This document shows positions 1 to 12,900 of a DNA stretch of 64,000 nucleotides, piece by piece. The first letter of the stretch is position 1, and each line of letters begins with the position of its first letter. Both the position numbers and the translations under genes were made by a program. Origin of the DNA: Onchocerca lupi (taxonomy: Eukaryota > Nematoda > Chromadorea > Rhabditida > Onchocercidae); NCBI GenBank assembly GCA_028564675.1, contig JAOVVO010000006.1, positions 186,001 through 250,000 on the forward strand, written 5' to 3'. The notes beneath the pieces are model-generated. The model saw nothing but the letters and a program-made list of their open reading frames with translations. It was not told where the DNA came from and did no database searches.

Positions 1-3000
1 TTCTCTTGAGAAATCTTCCGATGCATTCATTCTGGCTGTAGGAATGGAAACAAATCTTATCTGATATCAATTTTTAGTTGAACAATCCATGGCCTATCTT
101 TTGGAGCCTATGATTAGGCCCTTTTTTCTCGCAAACACTGTTTATTTGCCTAAATATATCACCAAATTTTGAAATGTAAAAATAAAATCAAAATTTGAAT
201 TTATAATTTTATACTTCATAATATTTTACCATAAGCATATTAAAATCAGACGAATGAATGCGTAATGCGTTAGATGTTATTCAAATCTGTAAAGTTAGTT
301 GAAATCACACATCTTGAATCTTTTTGCTTATTAACGAATTCTAAATTAAGATTGAAAATTAAATTTATATTATTTTAAATTAAATTTATATTATTCAAAT
401 CAGTAAAATTAACTTTAAGTACGTTTTGAATCTTCCTGCTTATTGAATTCTGAATCAGAATTATTTGGAAGGAAAAGAAAAATGCGACATTATTTCTTTT
501 TTTCAAAAAAAAAAAAAAAAAAAAAGAAAAAGATTTAAATTAAAAAAAGAAAAATTAGAAAATATATATATAATATATATATTTAAAAAAGATGATAATA
601 AAGCTTTTAAAACCCTCTTTCGGAATATCCAGGAATCTATACAGACTATATTAAAACAATAATAAGAATCACAACCTACTTATTATGTACTCACCAATGT
701 CAAGTATTCTTAAAATTTTGAATTTAATTTTATTTAAAAAAAAATTTTTTTTTTTAATTATTTTTTTCCTCTTTTTGAATTTCATTTTTTTCATTTTTTA
801 TTTTTTTTATTTTTCCTCTTTTTGAAAATCAATCGTTAGATGGATAAATGTGTATTTTCAACTTGCAACTTTTTAATGAAAGTAATTCCGCATAACAAGC
901 ATCTATCTTAACTGACGGAATAAGAAAATTTTAGTTTGAATTAAATTTATATAAGCTTAAAATTTTTCTGAATAAACTTTCAATATTTTAACGAATAGCG
1001 CAAAGGTTTGACATTGTTTTCTGATTTTTTTCTTTAAAAAAAAAAAAAAAAAAAAAATTAATTGTTGATTCTCATTGGTTGAGTTTGTAAATTTTAAAAA
1101 CTATTGAAATATTGATTAGGAGTGTGAAATTTACCTTAGAAAGGTGAAAGCATATCGATTAATCGTTAAATGCTTATATGATGATGTATTTATTATCAGT
1201 GGAAATTTTTCAAAAAAAAAAAAAATTGAATTTAAAGCAGAAAAAATTTCAAAATTTTCAAAGAAAACTAGAAAAATTTCAAATTTTATGCAATATCTTA
1301 AATAAAAGAAATGAATTAATTATTGATCATTTATTTCAATATTTATTTATTTTTGTAAACAAATTTTGATGACAGTTTAATCCTTAAAGAAAAAAAGTAC
1401 ATAATTTGGTTTATATATCGATTATTCCATTCCTAAAGTAATTTAAAAATTTTTTTCTCTCTATTTCTTCCAATGAAAAATTGCTCATTTATCCATTTAT
1501 TCTTTATTCAGCTGCTACACAATCGATTTGGCTGCTTTTTTCAAGCCTTAATTGGTGGAAGCAGTCAAATCGATTACTGCCAATTGAATTATTGCAAATA
1601 TGTTGGATTAATTAGAATCAGTTAGACTATGCTTTTACTACTATTGATTGTTTTATTTCTTACTTTTAAAATTTCAGTCAAAATTGACATATTTCTAGGT
1701 TATTTTAATTAAAATTGACATATTTCGGGAAGATGTGAAAATTGAGCCTAAACTTTGAAACGATTTCGATTAGAGTTTTGAATATATGGCCTGGTTAATA
1801 TGGCATAGCTAGAGGTGCTTTTTATCTTTTTTTTCCAAACATCTAGTATTCTACTATTTTTTTTGATATTTTGAAGCATTTACTGAACTTTTCAAGAAAA
1901 AAAAAAAAAAGATCGAAAAAATGACACGTTCAGACTGATAACTATTATCAATTCAAATTTTTGCTGATCAATTAATTTTGTACAATTTCATTCGGCATTT
2001 TAAGTTTTTGAATTATGATTTTTTATCAAAAGTTTTGATCTCATTTCAGCCTAATTTCAACAACTGTAAATAAAGTTTTAAATAAAGTTTGTAAATAAAG
2101 TTTTTTTTTTCAACAAAATAAAGTTTTGTAAATAAAGTTTTCTTTAATAAAGTTAAAGAAGTTTTTCAAATAAGTAAATATAATCAAATTTGAAATTAAT
2201 TTTTTCCTCTCTGAAAAATGCATAATTTCTATTGTAAATTTATCATTTTATTTGTTTATTCATTTCTAAATGCACCGCATCAAATCATAAGTATTGACTT
2301 TCGAATCATATTTGTGTCCTCAAAATATTCGTCTCTTGGCCAAATATTTCCTGGCCCTTCAAATTTGTTAATTCGATCGAAGTGATAATGAGCCAATAAA
2401 GCGTTTCCCATTCTGTACTGCGTGTGTTTCATTTAAATATCGAAAAGTTTCCGTTTTCATTTCTATTATTAGAATAGTACGTGAGCCTTCTAGACGTAAG
2501 TGATTTAGTTGAACGTTGATTATTAGATATTTTGTGGATTCCTCGATACGTGAAACAATCATCAATATTGTAATTAGACATTTTTTGCAATTAGATATAT
2601 TTTGTAATAAGATTACTTGATACGTGAAACAATCATCAATAAAGTAAAGGTTTACTTAATTGTCAAGTATTTCGAAAAAATACTTAAATACTTAAATTAA
2701 TACATAAAAAATATTTTCAGTAGAATTTCTTAAAACTTTGAAATAATTATCAATGTAAATTGCTCGATTAATAGGTATTTTTGTGCACTTTGTAAGAAGA
2801 TTTTTTGACACATAAAACAATTACCAAAATACATCATCATTAATTAGGTGATTTCATTTTTCAATTCCTTCTGTGAATTCTTTTAATTGTGTGGAAATTA
2901 AATTTTCAAAAAATTCATTATATAATCAATTTTCTTCACAAAAAAAAGAGAAAAAAATTAAAAATAAATTGAATCATTAGATCTATCTGTATTTCATCGT

Positions 3001-3750
3001 TGTGTAAATTTTGTAATCATGAAAGTTCAATTTTTAAAATTTTAAATATGCCGAACATTTTAGTTCTTTCAAAAATTCAATTTAAAAATTTATTTTAGAA
3101 CTTATTTATTCGTAGCTTAGTTGTCTACTTTTATGCCCAAATTGATTGTTTAATTAATTTTTCAAGCATTTATATTCATCAATTTCATTATTTGAATTTT
3201 AGTCTTTAATTAAAATTAAGCAAAAATAAAATATTTGGAAATTTCTGATTTCTGACAGCCGGCAATAAACAAATATTAGTTTTGCATGCAATCGTAGATG
3301 TATTATTTCGGAAATCGATTTTCCATTATTCATTGAACATTCTCGTGACAATATTATTATGGTACCAGGTAGCAACTATTAATTGCCACATTTTTGCTAC
3401 CTTTAATCTTTTACGATCATTTGATTTTAAGTAATTAAAATTTGATTTTTAATTATTTTAATTCATAATGAATTATCCTTATTTGTTTATTTATTATAAT
3501 TTATTTTCTTTTTTGTTTCATTATTTATTGTTTATTTATTTACCCATCTATCTTCCTTACTTGTCTAGTAAATTTTAATTATTTTTTTCCTTTAATTAGA
3601 AGATGATAAGAATTCATATAAGAAGATGTTCTTATCTTATCGCTAAAATGTTTGTTATCAATATTAAACCTCATAATATCTTTTTTTTTTTTGCCAATTC
3701 TGCTAAAATGTTACGTTTTTTAAAAAAAAATTTTCAATAATATATGTAAA
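1..3750. other. Upstream non-coding region
   Basis: No exon could be supported on either strand. The stretch is A/T-rich with long A and T runs (for example 506-524 and 1037-1057). Short open frames here have low-complexity, homopolymer-driven composition. It could be intergenic DNA, promoter, or part of a gene lying to the left. I see nothing else in it. Confidence 0.5.
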
Positions 3751-3995
3751 TTTTTACATTTTCAGTTATTGTATAGTGGCAAAAAAATTGTGATAACTTG
3801 GAATGCATAAATCTACGAGTGATAAGGTAATACTCTTATCTTTAACTAATCTTATCAATTCTGAAATTAGCATTATTAATGATGAAATTTATTACATTAT
3901 TGATAACAAATTCTTCAAGTTCAATTATTATTAATTCTATGCCAAATATTGATTATATGATATTATCAAAACATCGGATATTATTGATAAATTTG
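3598..3995. promoter_or_regulatory. Cluster of GATA-factor motifs around the putative first exon
   Basis: About eight TGATAA/TTATCA hexamers and three further CTTATC sites lie within 400 bases, around the proposed trans-splice site and ATG of the CAP-Gly/MTUS-like gene. This density is above what base composition would suggest by eye. In nematodes such clusters mark intestinal or epidermal GATA-factor enhancers; the function here is inference. Confidence 0.3.
3751..3765 (+). other. Candidate spliced-leader acceptor for the CAP-Gly/MTUS-like gene
   Basis: A T-rich acceptor ending in TTTTCAG at 3765 is followed 37 bases later by an ATG at 3803. There is no obvious upstream coding exon, which fits a trans-splice site in a nematode. 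An ordinary cis acceptor from an exon further left is equally possible. Confidence 0.35.
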
Positions 3996-6900
3996 ATAGA
4001 CCTAAAAAAAAAAAACTAAAATTTTGACCTAAAATGATGTAAGAAATTACAATCGCAATAATCGAGAGATGGGAAATGATTCATTATTGAACGATTGATT
4101 TCTAGTGATTAATTCTTGATTAATCATTTAAATTTTATTTTTAGATTGTTTTCTTATTTCATTTGTAGAATTAAGAAGAAAGATGATTAAATAATTTCAG
4201 AATAATACTTTTTGGTTTAAAATTTTATCATAATTCTTTTAAAAAGCTAATTCATCATTTTGGGACGTTAATGGATGACTTCGATGGTTAACTTTCTGAT
4301 TTCATTTTTTATAACTAAGAAAAAGAACTGAAATAACTGATGAATTAAGCTTCTTGGCCATTTTTTGGTCGAAAATTTTATAACATTATTTTGAAATCTA
4401 GACATGAAATTGTCATATGGTAAAGATAGTGGGCCTAGAAATTTACTAAAATCTCCTGAAAAAAAAATAAATGCTTTCATACATGATTAAGTAGGCATAT
4501 TAATATATACATAAATCTAATCCATTTAGGCCATCGTTATAGCAATGGGCTAATTTCCTGAAAATTTACTTTTGGCCTAGGAAGAACGCACTATTGCATC
4601 CTAGTTTCATTTATTTTTCAGGAACTATTTTTTGTCTTTTTCTTTTTTTGGAAGTATTAGAAAACATTTTGTGACATAAATAGTTGAAATACGTCAAATT
4701 ATATCCCCTCCGTATTCGTTAGTTTCCCTTCGATACATACGTCCGTGACCTGAAATTACTTACGTCATCTATCATTCTTTATGTTTCAACTTATCGGTAT
4801 TTCTTATCACTCGCAAACTTAATCCTCTCGATTCTTTAAAATACACTGTCATTTAATGATAGTCAGTACTTCTATCCACGGATAAGTTTGCATTGATAAA
4901 TCGAACAGATAGTTATTGCGATTTAGCCAAGATTTTCTAGATATGATGTTAGCCAAGATTTTAGACTAGAATTTTAGCCAAGTTCCAGATAAGCTATTTA
5001 AATTAGAATCTTGGAATCTTGGAAAAGAGGAATCTACAAATTGAATAAATGAATAATAAAGAGAAAAATTGATGTCAACAAGTTTGTGAGAAAAAATTGT
5101 TGGCAACAAAGTTGTGGAAAGAAATATCGCGACCTTTCTCATTTATTAATTAAACTTAATTAAGCATCACATATATGTTTATGTTATCATTTCAAATAAT
5201 CAGAAATCATTCTTTAATATCATGAAAATCTTTTCCTAAACAAAGTAAGGAATTATGTTTTTGTTGGTTCTATTGGTTTTATCGGTTTTATTTGATTTGT
5301 GAAAGATGTGAAAAAATTGATAATCATTTCATGTGCCTCTAGAGTAATCATATCATCGGTTCTATTTCTGATTAGAATGAATAAATTATTTCACGTATTT
5401 TTGAAATACCAATCGATAATATAAATCTACTTACCGTATCTTCGAGAAAAGTATCGATAAGATCATCTATCTCATATATTTTTGGGATAAATGTCTGTAA
5501 TATCTAATTTATGTATTTTTTATGATAAACTTTTGATAATATCTATTTCACATATTATCGAGATTGATAATATCTACCGTATATAATTTCCAGATAAATA
5601 CCGATAAGAAAAAATTCGATTTTTTTTTTTTTTTAATGAATTAATAAAATAATTAAAAATTGAGCAAATAAATTGAAATTCGTACGGAAAGTGTATTCAA
5701 ATTGGAATAATTGAGGTTTTTTTTTTAGGAAGAATAGATTTGAATGTATTTTTTGTATTTCATGAATTTTTGCATAATTTTCAGGTTTCAAATGAAGGTA
5801 AATTGATTAGCAAGACGGATGTGGGCAAAAAAGTAATCGTTGGACGAGTAGGTACTGGTACATTGATGTATGTTGGTGCAGTTGAAGGTAAAGCAGGTAT
5901 ATTTTGTGGTATCGAATTGGATGAACCTGAAGGAAAACATGATGGTACCTATCAAGGTTTGCAATTCATCTTTCTTTTAACATTCAGATAAGTTCTGAAA
6001 AAAAAAAAAACAAAAAAGAAAATTCATAAAATTGATTAATATTTTGACAAAATTAAATGAGAACAGAAGACAAGGATTAGTCAAAATTACAGGATTAGTC
6101 TATTTGCATTGTTAATAAGGTTAAGTCATCTTTAGAAATTTTTGCGGGAAGAAAATTCATTACAATTTGTTTGAATCAAGTGATTGTTTAATCCTAAAGC
6201 AATTTATAATTCTATACTTTTGAAATTCAAATAAATTCTACTGAAAATACAAATACTAACAAATCAAAAATCAACTAAAAATCAATAGATAGATGATTCA
6301 ATTAGAATTGTTAGAATTAGAATTGAAATGTTTAATTGGAACAAAAATTATTATTCAGGGAAAAAAAATTGTTACTTTACTAAATATTTTTTTTTTTAAT
6401 TTATTTACGAAATATTTTTACGATCTTTGACTTACAAAAATTATTAGTTAAATTTTAGTTAAAATGAGAAATTCATTTCTCATCTTTCAGTCATTTCGAA
6501 AAATCATCGAATTAGCCAGTTTCTGTTTCAAATTTTGATATTTCTGAAATTTTATTAATGAATATAGAAAGAATGCAAAAGCTGAAATGGGAAAGAAAAA
6601 ATTATTTAAACTGCTCTTTTAAAAAACTTTATTTTCAAGTTTTTATTAAAATTGAACGTGATTTTTCGTAGAAAAGAATAAATTAATTTAATATGAAAAA
6701 ATTATTTTTACTGTCTTCATCCTTCTTCTTAACGGTATTTTATTTCGGATATAATTAATGTCAACTAATTAAATACTTATATTCGAAACGATCTCAAAAT
6801 ACTCTTTGTTTTTATGATTCTTCTCCCTTATCCTGAATTAATCAATGTTATCTAATTAAATGCTTACATTTAAATTAAATTCAAAGATACTCGTTGTTTC

Positions 6901-9900
6901 CAAGAATCCTCTTCCTCATTCAGAATTAATTAATGTTAGTTAATTAGACACTTACATTTGATCGAATCCAAAGTAGTCTACATTTCCGATAATTCCCTAT
7001 CTCATTCAAATTTAATTAATGCTGGATAATTAGATATATTTAAATCATATCCAAAATATTTTATGAGAATTTTTTTATTTTTTCAGAATTCTCATTCATA
7101 GAATTGAATTGCCATAGGCCATCACAATTCTGCTTATTTTTCCAAAATTCTTATTTTCCTCAAATTCTAAAAAATAAACTTACCGAGCAAAAAAAAAAAA
7201 AAAATCCATTTTAAAAAAAAGTTTTTTTTTTTTTGTTAAATTTTAGGTATCGCATATTTCCATTGCGCACCACAACATGGTATATTTGCGCCTTTGTACA
7301 AAGTGGAATTGTTACAACAACAAATACCTGTCTTATCAAAGCGAGAAAAAGTTTGTTTTCACAATTTATATCAAAGTTTTAATAATAACTTTTCCAAACG
7401 ATTTAAAAATCTAATAAAAACTCAAGTATTAAGAATTTAATTGATCATTTTTAGGATTATGAAATACTTTTAGGTCAAATTTGATCATATCTTTTGTTAA
7501 TAAACAAATGCGATTCTAAATATCAATTGAAAATTCGAGAAATTTCTCAATTAAAAAGCAATAAAAATCTAAATGTTTAAGAATTTAATAATCTTTTTCG
7601 AGATTATTCAAATATTTCTAGGCCATTTGTATAAATAAGAAAAAGTATTTTAAAGATTATTCCAATCAAAATTAAGCTTTTCTCTTTTTCATTGAAATCA
7701 CATTTCTGCTTTTATCTTTTTCTCCTTATCGATAACGATTTTGTAAAATTTTTCACTTTTTAGAAAATCGTTAAACTTGTTGAAAGTGAAATAAGCATAG
7801 AAATTGAAATTTCAGCACAATTTGCCTTTGTATTCATTGCGCCAATATTTGTTTATCAAAATATTTCAAAACTTCAAAAGTACACCAAAACATTTTGACT
7901 TTTCTTTGAAAAACAAAATGTTTACCGAAAATTTGAGCTCAAAGATTAGTGAATCTCAGTTGTTTTCGAAAAAAATTCATTCATCAATTTTAACTTACCG
8001 AAAATCGCTTTCTCCCTCCCTCTCTCTCTCTCTCCCTCCCTCTCCCTCCCTCTCTCTCTCTCTCTCTCGAAAGAAAACTTTTTTTTCATCAATATTTTTA
8101 AACGATTGCTGTAAACATTTGTGCTTGTTTTTCTTCAATTATTTATCGAATTCTTGCCGAAAAGTTTTTTTTCTCCTTGAATTATTAACTTAAGTTTTTA
8201 AGTTGGTTTTTCTTCTTTCATAATAATTTTAATAAAATCTTTACAATTGGATATCGAAGATTTACTTTTACCTAAAATTATTTCTTATCTCTGTTACAAC
8301 TTTTTTATCATAATTTTTTTAATTTTAGTTTGATTTTCATAAACTTTTTTTTTGCAAATTTCTTTCAAGAATTTTGATTTTTGAGGACTTTACATAATAA
8401 TTATCATTATAGACTCTATTAATGATAATCTTTATTTTCTTATCACTAAATATTCTTATCGTCACATTTTTATATTTATTCTTCTAACAATTGGTAATCA
8501 TTAAATTGAGTACTTTTCTGATTCATTTTCTTCATATTTCAACATATTTTAGATTTTCATTATTTTTTGAATATTTTATTTGCAAATTATTTGAAATCTC
8601 AATGAACAAGTCATTGCCAAAATTATTTTCTCTCCAAGTTGTTTGTCAATTTCGTCAAAATCCTGTTATTCAAGTCTGTTAAATTTCATAAATTTGAATC
8701 AGATCGATTTTCATCTCAAATCGAAAGCTTAAAATATTTATTTTTCGTAATTCCAAAAAAATCTGCTTTTTTTTTTACGAAATGATTCGTTAAATTTTGC
8801 AAAATATCCCAACTACTTCTTTACGTGTTATTTTCAATATTAAAGTTAAATTTTGCTGTTAAATTGAAATCAGAATGAATTTAATTCGAAATTCAGTCAT
8901 TTAATTAAAATTATGAAAATTTACATTTTAAATAATCATATTCGACTTTTTCAAATATCATTTTCGTGATGATTTCAGATTTATGTCTAATTTTTCTTGA
9001 AATCTTTCTTTAAAAACATTTTGAATGAATTAAACGATACTTTAAGTTTGAGATTGATTTTCTCATCAGCCTGTTCAATTTCAAAAGTTTGAATTGTCTG
9101 GATTTTCATCTCAAAAAAAAGAAAAATCGAAAGTTCGAAAAATCTTACCAGAAATTAAGGTTAATTTTCTCATCAGAACTTTTTTTCCTTTCCCGATTGA
9201 GCATTTTTGAGGCTACATCTGAAGTGACATTGCAATTAAATTTTTCGAATTTTTTTTTCTTGTCAAACTTAGCAGAACTGAAAATTCACATTTCGAAATC
9301 ATTTTCAAATAAAATTTCACACTTTCGTTTTTTGTTTTGCCAAAAAAACCCAGAAACTTTTTAATCCTCGACAATTTTAATTTTTGAACTTATAAAATAA
9401 AAAAGACATATTCCTGGGAGGATATTGTCGAATAATGAGATGAAAGGATATTTAACTTGAAGCTTATCATTCAATATCAGTAAAATCTTTATGATATCAT
9501 TGTTGATTTCAAGAAGAAACAATTTTCACTGCTTTGAAAGGAAATTTTCTTTTTTTTTCATTCATATCTATCTTTAATCCTTATTATTTGTTTATTTTTC
9601 TCTTTAAATTTTATAATTTTATTAAAAATGACAATCATAATACGGTCGAATAGATTATAGCTCATTTTAAAAATATGATTCATTATCAAGAAAACTTGAT
9701 TAGAATGAATTATTATTTTTTTTTTCCCAAAAACTAGTAATATTTTATATGAAATCAATAATAATTCTAAATTATCCTCAATTTAATAAATTTTAGATTG
9801 TTGTATTGATGATATGTTGTCTACCATTGCCTAATATAACACAAATATATTGATTTTCCAGGTGTTAAGACAAGTTATTGTGTTATTATTTCCGTTTCTT

Positions 9901-12900
9901 TCGCTATTTAATGGATTATCTAATTTTCCACATATATGTAATATAACTTATCCTATGAAATTTTTCTTTTCTTTTTCTTTTTTTTTTTTTTCCTAGAAAA
10001 TCTTCTTTAAATATATGAAATTTTTTTTAATGAAATTTTTTTTTTTTTTTTTTTAGATGAAATACAATGATATTTTTTGATGATTCTCTAAATTTTTTGT
10101 TCGAATTACCTATTCGGCCGCATTTCATCCACATAATCCTCGTTCCGCATTTCCATACAAAATGAACCCATAACTTATCCGGCCGTATTTTATTTTTGTA
10201 GCCCTCATTTCACATTTCTACATGAAATGAATTATATTTCCGTTATTTTATAGAAATTAATTCGATCAGCAATTCCTGCAATTGCTGGTAGAAGTGATAT
10301 AGCAATGTCAACAGAACCGACAACAACGATACAATCAACGTTATCATCGATGGATAGTAGTATGGCTTCCGTGAGTTCACTCGCATCTTCAGCCATTCTC
10401 GATCATTCTATGGTTAATTTTACGGTTAATTTCATAAATTAATTGATAAGATGAAGTAAAATTTCAAATTTTTTTTTCCGACAAATTTGTGATCAAAGAT
10501 GAAAAGAAGCTTTAATATCTAAGGGACTAACTAATTGGACCGGCCATATTTTCGTCTGACCGATTCCGGTGAATGCAAAAAAATAGGTGCGATCAATACA
10601 TTCAGTCCGTTCACGTACTTTTATCTGTTAGGTAAGGAAAAAAAAGTAAATAAATCCATGTAAAAACACGCGTCTATTCAAATGCAACACTTTTTTTTTT
10701 TTTTTTTTTTTTTAAATTTGAAAACAACCAGTGAAGAACTGGCAAAGTTATGTGGGGAGGAGCAATGAACATTTAAATTTTCATCCATAGATAATTATTT
10801 TAAATAATTTCACTTATTTTAAGTAATTTTGAATTATTATTTCAATTATTGTTTCGTTGTTTAAACGTATCATTTAGTTATTTAAGCTTTATATAAATCT
10901 TTTCAATACTAATTAATTGTAGATTTGAAATGAATTTTTTTCAATAATTATTCCTTCTTGACGTGTAATTTTCAAAAATATTCTAAAATATCTGCGAGAA
11001 ATTTACCCTATGAATTTTGCAAAATTATAAACGATATCACGAATAGGAATTGATCAATACAGGTGATATGAAAGAGAGAGAGTGGGAATTTTTGATAATG
11101 ATGAAGAGGAATGGTTGACAATGGCTGAGAAAAACTTTTTGATATATTAATTTTTAAATATTATGTGATATAAATAATTTTATATTCTTTTTATATACAT
11201 AGTTCTATATTTTTTATATTTAATAGTTCCGATCATTACAAAAAAAAAAAAAAAAAAATTAATAATCCTCCATCAGCAATATTTCTGATTCCTTGAAAAT
11301 ACACTTAAAAATTCCTTGATAATTTCCTATCATTTATCAGATGGTTAGGCTTAACAATTTATGGTTTGATGATTTTCATCTCTTCAAAAATTATATTTGT
11401 TATTGACAGTAATTGTTGAAGTTATGGGAAACTAAAAATCAAATTCAATGAAAACATTATTATTTTCCGCAGAAGTTTGTGAAAACAAAAACTGATGTTT
11501 GATTTTTTATCAGCAGTTGTTTTTGAATAACCAAATTACATACCAATTTGTATAAATTATGTCTTAAACTATTTCATATACGTTACATTTCTTGATTGTG
11601 ATAAGTGATTTCCTTTTTTCGATTGTTGATAAGTGATGTTAATGATTGATTGTTTGGATTCATTGTATGAAGTGATAACGACAAGGAAATCACGAATCAA
11701 CTGGTTTCCACACTTCCTCCTCTTTCTGCCTTCATGTGCCACATAGATACTTTTTCAAAAAATTGTTTGATAGTTTCTTATCTTCTACATTTTTTTCTGA
11801 TTACATTGATTACTTTTTTTTTTTTTTATCAATTTTTTTTTCCATTAGAATTTTTTTTTTACTAAAAATTTTGAGTGGCTATTTTAACAATGAAAAATTA
11901 TTTAGTAGTTAGAATATTTTTGTACCATAATGGATAATTCTTTCCGCTTCTAAAATTTTTCCCCAATAATTCTGGAAAGTATTGATTGAAAAGATTTCGT
12001 TATTAGCATTTGATTTTTAGAGTAGAATTAAGAATTTGTTACTGTTGAACAAAAAATTAACGAAAAAAAAATCCTTTAGATTGAATTATTATTTCTCATT
12101 TATTATTGATTTATTACTTAATTCAAAATCCGCTTAAATTTTTGATGAATGAAATTAGTTAGTGAATCAATTAGTCAAATTAATCATATTCCGAATTCGT
12201 AAAAAGTTGAATATTGTCAGCATTAGAATTCTTGAAATTATCTGACGAAAAGTCCTTTGCATAAAATTCAGATCATCAAGTAATGCTGTCAGTTTCAATT
12301 CATATTTATTTTTCAAATATTTCCAGATCAGACTTTTTGAATCATTCATTTCCTTTATTTGTAAAATTATTTCTTTTATTATATTTTCATTAATTAATAA
12401 GCCAGAAAGCTTACAATAAAAAAAATCAATTAATTTTGATTTATCATTTATTGGTCAATCAAATTTATGAATTCTTTCAAATTTGAATTACTGACCTTTT
12501 TTTTGAAAAAAAAAAAAAAAAAAAACTTTTGATAGAAACGAATTCATTTGTAGTTTATGTTGATTTTAAAATATCATCTCTTGATTAATTGAGCTTAGAA
12601 TTTCTTTCAGATTCTAAAATGCTAAATTTTTGGAAATTTTTCTAATACAAGCAGATTCATGTATTGTTCAGATTGACTTTTTTGAAATATCATTTATTGA
12701 TCAATCGATTTTATAGTCTCTTTCAAATTCTGAAATACTAATTTCCTTGGAAAAGCTTATTCTTTTAATACAAGCAAATTCATTCATTTTTTCACATTAA
12801 TTTTGAAATTTACTGATCAATTCAATTTATAATTTTTTTTAGATTCTGAAGTGTTGTGCTTTTCAAATTCATTTTTTTAAATAAGCAAATTCATTTGTCG

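Noticed and set aside
5740..5784. In-frame N-terminal extension of the CAP-Gly exon
   Set aside because: The frame begins with TTG, not ATG, and the stretch is a polypyrimidine intron end with a clear TTTTCAG acceptor at 5784.
7804..8193. Plus-strand open frame of 129 codons
   Set aside because: It is sustained by the CT microsatellite and T runs, lies inside an intron of the CAP-Gly/MTUS-like gene, and has a low-complexity Ser/Leu/Pro product.
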